Origin: Phylloscopus collybita
Lineage: Eukaryota > Chordata > Aves > Passeriformes > Phylloscopidae
Assembly (NCBI GenBank): GCA_027886175.1
Contig: JAJNNQ010000026.1
Location: 15,991,501 to 16,055,500, forward strand
Reading direction: 5' to 3'
Length of the DNA stretch: 64,000 nt
Positions 60,076 to 64,000 of the stretch are shown here, in pieces (within the stretch, counting starts at the first letter, position 1; the number at the start of each line of letters is the position of its first letter). The notes beneath the pieces were generated by a model. That model saw nothing but the letters and a program-made list of their open reading frames with translations, ran no database searches and was not told the DNA's origin. The position numbers were made by a program, and so were the translations under genes.

Positions 60076-62671
60076 GTTCTGTAAACAGAAACTCACAATT
60101 CTCATTAGTCTCATCCTGCTCATTGTGAAGATCAGGTTTAATTGATTTGAGAGGACACCACCTGATTTTCCCATCTTTTTTGACAGCCGCGTACCCTCGC
60201 CCCGTGAGCATCAATCTCCAGCCCCGTTCCCACTCACCCAGCTCATTTTTAATTACAACCTGCGGGCCCACCTCTATTGCTTTGGAGGCCCAGTGTTTTT
60301 GAATGGGACTGTTTGTTTCATTTCCTCTAGGGAATTGATTCAATGCCATCAGAGCAGTTACCAATATACGTGTCTGCTCTCCTGAGGGGATGGAGTTGGT
60401 CAAGCCTTCTGCTTTTGCCAACACCTCTATTTTGGATTTCAGGGTTTGGTTTGCCCGCTCAACTATAGCTTGTCCGGTGCTATTATATGGAATGCCCTTC
60501 ACTAAAGTGATTTGCCATTTGGAAGCAAATTCCTGCACTGGTTTGGAAATGAAATTGGAACCATTATCTGTTTTGATCTGCTTGGGGATACCAAGCCATG
60601 CCATGGCTGTCAGCCAGTGCTGTATTGTGGCTTTGGAGTTAGCTTTGCGATGCTGTGTGGCCACGATTATTCCACTGAATGTGTCCACTGTCACAGCAAG
60701 CCACGCTTGAGGCTTCAGCAGTTGACACAAGGTGAAATCTGACTGCCAAATTTCTGAGGGTTTGAGACCTCTCGGGTTGACCCCACTGGTCCACAGGGGT
60801 GACTTCTGGCAGTGAGGACAGGTGGCCACTACATGTTTGGCATCCGTTGTGGTGATCCCGCATCTCTTTGCCAGTGCTTTGGGACCAATGTGAAGGGATT
60901 CGTGCAATTGACGAGCATCTTGCAGCGTCCAGACGCCTTTTGCTGCAGTGTCTGCCTTGTCATTGCCGATCTGGAAGTAACCTTTGACTGGGTTGTGGCT
61001 GTTGACGTGAATGACAGATACTGTGCCCTTTCGTGAGGAGAGTGCTTCTTCTAGCATCAGGGCTGCTGTTGATGTTGACACACCTGGTCCTGTCATAGCC
61101 AGACAGAGCTTTGCCACGAATATAGAGTCTGTTACAATGTTCAGGTGTTCGTCTTGGAAAAGTCCACACGCCAAAACCACTGCTGTCGCTTCCAGTTGCT
61201 GCACTGACAGTGTGGGATCGCATGCTTTGATGCAATGCCATTGCTCTTCTGTCTGCCACGCTGCTGCTGCGGTGGAAGTCGTGGAAGAAGCGTCTGTGAA
61301 AACTGTTGGTCCTGGCTGTGGTCTGTCCATGACCTTCGGTGGCATGTCTATGTCGACTATGGTCAGCAGCTGAGTCCAAGGTGGTCTGGTGGAGTAGAGG
61401 ATTTCTCCTCCGAATCCGATGAGAGCAAGGGCTAAATGTTCTGAGATTGTAGTTGACTCTGTGACTGTTTGCTTGCGAAAAGGAAGATAAATTCTCGCTG
61501 GCTCGGTCCCTAGGTGTTTCAAGGCAAGCTTCCTGCCTTTCATGATGAGATTTGAGATGCATTCTATTGCTGGGGAAAAAGCACGAGCTGGTCTTCCAAG
61601 GACTACCCACTGAATCGGTCGAGCCTTTTCAGAAGGTCCTTGGGCCAGTGCTCCCACTCCCCCCTTTGGTGTAAAGTGTACGTACAAGTCCAGAGGCGTC
61701 GCTGGGTTCCATCTGGCAAGTGTGCCGGTGGACATCTGCTGTTCGATGAAGTCGAGGGATTTTGCTGCTTGCGGTGTCAGCTCCTTGGGTTCCCAGGGAT
61801 GTTTTCCTTTCAGGAGGTCATACAGAGGATCCATGACCTCAGGAGGAATCAGGATGATGTTGCGAAGCCATTGCATCGATCCCACCAGGCGTTGCACATC
61901 GTGGAGCGTCTTGATGTCTCGGTGGACCTTCACCTTGGGAGGTGTCACATAGGAATTCGTGATCCCCACTCCCAGGAAGGTGACACAGGGTCCCTTTTTG
62001 ATCTTTGCGCTCGCAATCTCAAAACCATTGGCCTGGAGGGTCTCTGTGATTGTGGACACCAGATGATCCACTTGGCTCGCTGATGGTGCAGAGACTAGGA
62101 TGTCGTCCATGTATTGTATGATGGTCGCGGTGGGGTAAGAATGTCGGACTGGTGTTAACGCTTTATCCACGGTGATCTGGCACACTGCAGGGCTGTCCAC
62201 CAAACCTTGGGGTAGCACCTCCCATTGAAAGCGTAGGCTAGGTCGCTTGCCATTTGGGAAAACCACGGAGAAGGCAAATCGTTCCTTGTCCTCAGGATGC
62301 AAAGGTATTGAAAAGAAACAGTCTTTAATGTCCAATACTGCACATGGTTGTCCTTCAGGGATGGCTGAATTCATAGGTAACAGTGTCTGAACTGGACCTA
62401 TGGGTCTGATTGTCTTGTTCACTTCCCTCAGGTCGTGGACTAGGCGGTAGCCTTCTCCAGACCTTTTGGGAATCACAAACACAGGGGTATTCCATGGACT
62501 TGTGGAGGGTTCTATGTGACCCTTTTGCAGTTCTCGTTCAACCAGTTCTAGCAAGGCTGTGGTTCGAGGCTCTGAGAGGGGCCACTGCTCAACCCAAACA
62601 GGGTCTGATGATTTCCAAGTCAATTTGATTGGCAACGAAGGGTGCACAGCAGTGGCCCTCATTATAAATTT
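60053..62671 (-). CDS. pol: Pol polyprotein: reverse transcriptase, RNase H, integrase
   Basis: Made by -1 slippage from pro; counting from the slip site it is about 872 residues and fully open (the frame continues upstream to 62983 but that part is not expected to be used). In that numbering: reverse transcriptase with VLDIKD (about 112-117) and catalytic YMDD (187-190); RNase H with FTDAS (D460), E494, TDS (D515) and the GNDKAD segment near 569-574; integrase zinc domain HX3H...CX2C (H590, H594, C618, C621) and D645, D702, E738, a DX35E triad; C-terminal domain to the TGA at 60053. The YMDD methionine and overall sequence feel place it with class II (alpha/beta-like) rather than gammaretroviral polymerases. 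Its last 23 bases overlap env. It copies viral RNA into DNA and inserts it into host chromosomes. No inactivating change seen; activity is not shown by sequence alone. Confidence 0.95.
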   Translation of the reverse strand, partial: KFIMRATAVHPSLPIKLTWKSSDPVWVEQWPLSEPRTTALLELVERELQKGHIEPSTSPWNTPVFVIPKRSGEGYRLVHDLREVNKTIRPIGPVQTLLPMNSAIPEGQPCAVLDIKDCFFSIPLHPEDKERFAFSVVFPNGKRPSLRFQWEVLPQGLVDSPAVCQITVDKALTPVRHSYPTATIIQYMDDILVSAPSASQVDHLVSTITETLQANGFEIASAKIKKGPCVTFLGVGITNSYVTPPKVKVHRDIKTLHDVQRLVGSMQWLRNIILIPPEVMDPLYDLLKGKHPWEPKELTPQAAKSLDFIEQQMSTGTLARWNPATPLDLYVHFTPKGGVGALAQGPSEKARPIQWVVLGRPARAFSPAIECISNLIMKGRKLALKHLGTEPARIYLPFRKQTVTESTTISEHLALALIGFGGEILYSTRPPWTQLLTIVDIDMPPKVMDRPQPGPTVFTDASSTTSTAAAAWQTEEQWHCIKACDPTLSVQQLEATAVVLACGLFQDEHLNIVTDSIFVAKLCLAMTGPGVSTSTAALMLEEALSSRKGTVSVIHVNSHNPVKGYFQIGNDKADTAAKGVWTLQDARQLHESLHIGPKALAKRCGITTTDAKHVVATCPHCQKSPLWTSGVNPRGLKPSEIWQSDFTLCQLLKPQAWLAVTVDTFSGIIVATQHRKANSKATIQHWLTAMAWLGIPKQIKTDNGSNFISKPVQEFASKWQITLVKGIPYNSTGQAIVERANQTLKSKIEVLAKAEGLTNSIPSGEQTRILVTALMALNQFPRGNETNSPIQKHWASKAIEVGPQVVIKNELGEWERGWRLMLTGRGYAAVKKDGKIRWCPLKSIKPDLHNEQDETNENCEFLFTEHADRAAT
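60076..60096 (-). promoter_or_regulatory. env 3' splice acceptor
   Basis: Minus strand GTGAGTTTCTGTTTACAG followed by AAC and the env ATG. A pyrimidine-rich run, CAG, and the start codon three bases downstream form a textbook subgenomic env acceptor. The donor must lie beyond the window. Confidence 0.72.
62576..62660 (-). promoter_or_regulatory. Stem structure stimulating the pro-pol frameshift
   Basis: On the minus strand the 13 bases at 62660-62648 pair with 62589-62576 (13 base pairs, one bulged C at the 3' arm), closing a 58-base loop. The stem starts four bases after the slippery heptamer. Alpharetroviruses have a stem at the corresponding place, with the 3' arm in the codons for the same Gln-Trp-Pro-Leu segment. 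Confidence 0.78.
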
Positions 62672-63285
62672 GTGATCCTGACTCCGAGCATGGCTAGGAC
62701 ATCTCTCCCTATCAGGGGTGGAGAGTTCTGCAAAATGTAGGGGTAAATTGCCACGGTTTGTTCTGGTCCCTTTTTTGTGTAAATGGTTATGGCTACCAAC
62801 CGGGTGCTTTTCCAAGCTCTGGATTGTCCTCCCACTCCATTTACTGGGGGGACTTCTTTGATTTGCCAATGTTTGGGCCAATGAATTAGGGGCACAATGG
62901 TGCAGTCCGACCCCGTGTCCGCTTGGAACCTGAGTCCAAAAACATGGGGATCTCGACTGCCATAGAGCTGGCACACTCCCCACACGATCAGGGGATCTTT
63001 CCCCACCTCCATGACTAAGGCCACCCAGGGATTCCGCTCTGTGTCGCCCCCTGCTGACCCTGTGTCACTGGCGCAGTTTGTGACGGTGGGGGGTGCATAG
63101 CTACCATTGGTGGTACTGCACTGCTCTGCCCTGGGATGGTTAGTGGAGATGTGACACTGACTGGTTCCTGTGTATATATGGGGTACGAAGGTCCCCCAGC
63201 CCACTGGGTGTTGGGAAAGATGGGCCATCTCGGAATGGGAGGAGGCTGAATATGGCCCATACGCCCCCTCCCTCTCCCGTTTCCC
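62662..63285 (-). CDS. pro: Retroviral aspartic protease, expressed by frameshift from gag
   Basis: About 206 residues counted from the slip site to the TAA at 62662; the open frame extends upstream to 63303 but the ATG there is not needed. After about 115 residues of low-complexity, spacer-like sequence comes the protease: active-site ADTGSDCTIVP (DTGSD near residue 122), a glycine-rich flap VNGVGGQ, and the conserved helix LIGRDVLAMLG near the end. It works as a homodimer that cuts Gag, Gag-Pro-Pol and its own junctions during virion maturation. Only one DTG is present, as expected. No dUTPase domain or G-patch, both common around betaretroviral protease, is visible. Pro overlaps gag by about 270 bases in the -1 frame and feeds pol by a second slip at its stop. 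Confidence 0.92.
   Translation of the reverse strand, partial: GKREREGAYGPYSASSHSEMAHLSQHPVGWGTFVPHIYTGTSQCHISTNHPRAEQCSTTNGSYAPPTVTNCASDTGSAGGDTERNPWVALVMEVGKDPLIVWGVCQLYGSRDPHVFGLRFQADTGSDCTIVPLIHWPKHWQIKEVPPVNGVGGQSRAWKSTRLVAITIYTKKGPEQTVAIYPYILQNSPPLIGRDVLAMLGVRITNL
62665..62671 (-). promoter_or_regulatory. pro-pol slippery heptamer A AAT TTA
   Basis: Minus strand AAATTTA in the phase X XXY YYZ relative to pro (codons AAT TTA), immediately followed by the pro stop TAA (62662-62664). Slipping one base back gives codons that continue directly into the pol frame. The same heptamer followed by a stop is the known gag-pol signal of Rous sarcoma and avian leukosis viruses. Confidence 0.92.
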
Positions 63286-64000
63286 CGGAGTTTGGATCTG
63301 CATTCCTTGGCTATGTGACCCTTTTTCCCACAGCTCCAGCAGGTGGGTCTCTGGCGCTGTTGGGTCGGGGGTGCTGCTGCAGGTTGCTGTGTCACAGGTT
63401 GCTGTGCTGGCTGAGGACAGTTAGCTACCAAGTGACCTGTTTGGCCACACTTCATGCATGGTAATGCATTGGTTATAGTATGAATTGTGGCTTGCACCGG
63501 AATCAACTGCTCCTCTCTTACCACATGTTTGATCATGTCTGCCAGAGAAGCCCCTGCTGGCAGAGAACGTAGGATGTCCTTAGTAACAGTGTTGCACTGT
63601 TGCTTTAGACAGTCCAGTGCCACAGGTCCCCTTGCTTCCACAGGCAGTGTGGAGGAGTCAATAGCAGCTTGCAGGCGATCCACAAAATGTGTGAAACTCT
63701 CGCTCTCTCCCTGTTTAACCGTGGACCATGGTGATGACTTGTCCACCACTCGAGAAGCAACTCTTATAGCTTCTCTGGCTGCTCTCGTTGTTGCTTTGAC
63801 TTCCTCTGCTGTGAGGAGTGTTGCCTGAGCTTGAGGGGTAACTACGTCATCATGTTTACCCAGCAGTCTGGACAGGGTAGAGCCATGGAGGGGTTGTCCC
63901 TGTCCTGAGCTTTGGGCTAAAGCTGCTGTGCACTGGTCTGACCATTCCTGCTGAAAAACAATCAATCCTGCTCCATCGAAGAGCATTCGGGTTATCTGAG
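63015..64000 (-). CDS. gag: Gag polyprotein, C-terminal part (capsid C-terminus and nucleocapsid); continues past window edge
   Basis: The frame is open to the window edge with no in-frame stop, so the ATG at 63986 is internal and matrix plus most of capsid lie beyond 64000. Visible from that ATG: end of the capsid N-terminal domain, then the major homology region (VKQGESESFTHFVDRLQAAI, about residues 90-109), capsid C-terminal helices, and two CCHC zinc knuckles, CMKCGQTGHLVANC (177-190) and CWSCGKKGHIAKEC (216-229), that bind genomic RNA. Between and after the knuckles the chain is Gln/Pro/Ala-rich. An 85-residue Pro-rich tail follows the frameshift site and is made only by unslipped ribosomes. 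No PPxY or PTAP-type late motif is visible in the part present. Stop TAG at 63015. Confidence 0.95.
   Translation of the reverse strand, partial: QITRMLFDGAGLIVFQQEWSDQCTAALAQSSGQGQPLHGSTLSRLLGKHDDVVTPQAQATLLTAEEVKATTRAAREAIRVASRVVDKSSPWSTVKQGESESFTHFVDRLQAAIDSSTLPVEARGPVALDCLKQQCNTVTKDILRSLPAGASLADMIKHVVREEQLIPVQATIHTITNALPCMKCGQTGHLVANCPQPAQQPVTQQPAAAPPTQQRQRPTCWSCGKKGHIAKECRSKLRGNGRGRGRMGHIQPPPIPRWPIFPNTQWAGGPSYPIYTQEPVSVTSPLTIPGQSSAVPPMVAMHPPPSQTAPVTQGQQGATQSGIPGWP
63220..63272 (-). promoter_or_regulatory. Predicted H-type pseudoknot stimulating the gag-pro frameshift
   Basis: Stem 1: 63272-63263 (GGGAGGGGGC on the minus strand) pairs with 63246-63237 (GCCTCCTCCC), ten pairs including one G-U. 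Stem 2: loop bases 63260-63252 (ATGGGCCAT) pair perfectly with 63228-63220 (ATGGCCCAT), nine pairs. Loop 1 is 2 bases, the inter-stem stretch 5, and the loop crossing stem 1 is 8. The spacer from the slippery site is 6 bases. These sizes resemble the gag-pro pseudoknots of mouse mammary tumour and simian type D viruses. Confidence 0.82.
63279..63285 (-). promoter_or_regulatory. gag-pro slippery heptamer G GGA AAC
   Basis: Minus strand GGGAAAC in phase with gag codons GGA AAC, seven codons after the last cysteine zone of the second zinc knuckle. A one-base backward slip enters the protease frame. GGGAAAC is a canonical -1 signal used at gag-pro of type D betaretroviruses and at gag-pol of visna virus. 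Confidence 0.92.

Noticed and set aside
60076..60174. Upstream env ATG giving a 674-residue protein
   Set aside because: The splice acceptor at 60079 lies downstream of it, so a spliced env RNA would not contain it.
60960..61610. 216-codon minus ORF and several plus ORFs over pol
   Set aside because: Alternative-frame shadows of the intact pol frame.
62672..62983. First 104 codons of the long pol frame, from an ATG at 62983
   Set aside because: They precede the slip site and overlap pro in another frame; no retroviral motif, so not expected to be translated.
63015..63080. GGGGGC run near the gag stop considered as the gag-pro slippery site
   Set aside because: It is not a canonical heptamer in gag phase, while GGGAAAC at 63279-63285 is, and has a pseudoknot.

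Overview
The window reads as bird nuclear DNA, most likely from a passerine. It has about 57.5 kb of AT-rich, gene-poor sequence carrying chicken-repeat-1 (CR1) LINE fragments and avian-type solo LTRs, followed by the 3' part of a retroviral insertion. The species call is an inference from the repeat families. No host protein-coding exon, tRNA, rRNA or CRISPR array could be supported.

Layout. 1-57,563 is host DNA interrupted by ancient or decayed mobile elements: an ERVL-like solo LTR at 5,517-6,256, a CR1 fragment at 6,431-6,560, a second ERVL-type LTR at 7,086-7,658, a class II solo LTR with exact 5-bp flanking repeats at 13,619-14,155, CR1 tails at about 26,555-26,640 and 32,105-32,300, a probable decayed ERV end at 32,710-33,600, a truncated relative of the 5.5-kb LTR at 36,493-36,927, a nested LTR-in-LTR pair at 39,457-40,333, two class II LTRs sharing the same terminal sequence at 49,775-50,502 and 51,589-52,178 with a long CR1 fragment between them, and a partial ERVL LTR at 54,590-54,870. 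Everything else is unassigned AT-rich sequence with short ORFs of the size expected by chance.

57,564-64,000 is an endogenous provirus on the minus strand. Read in its own direction (right to left) it has gag (5' end beyond the window), pro, pol, env, a repeat-bearing 3' untranslated stretch, a polypurine tract and a compact 3' LTR. All visible reading frames are open and the catalytic and structural motifs are present, so the insertion looks young. Its 5' LTR, primer binding site and gag start lie beyond position 64,000.

How the parts work together. Gag runs into Pro through a -1 slip at G GGA AAC backed by a predicted H-type pseudoknot. Pro runs into Pol through a second -1 slip at A AAT TTA, directly followed by the pro stop codon and a 13-bp stem. 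Env would be made from a spliced RNA: a good 3' splice acceptor sits three bases before the env ATG. The polymerase, the second slip site and the very short R region resemble alpharetroviruses. The separate pro frame is a betaretrovirus-like trait. The envelope has the CWLC and CX6CC motifs of gammaretroviral envelopes. This mosaic, and above all the two-slip arrangement with an alpharetrovirus-like polymerase, is the most interesting content of the window.
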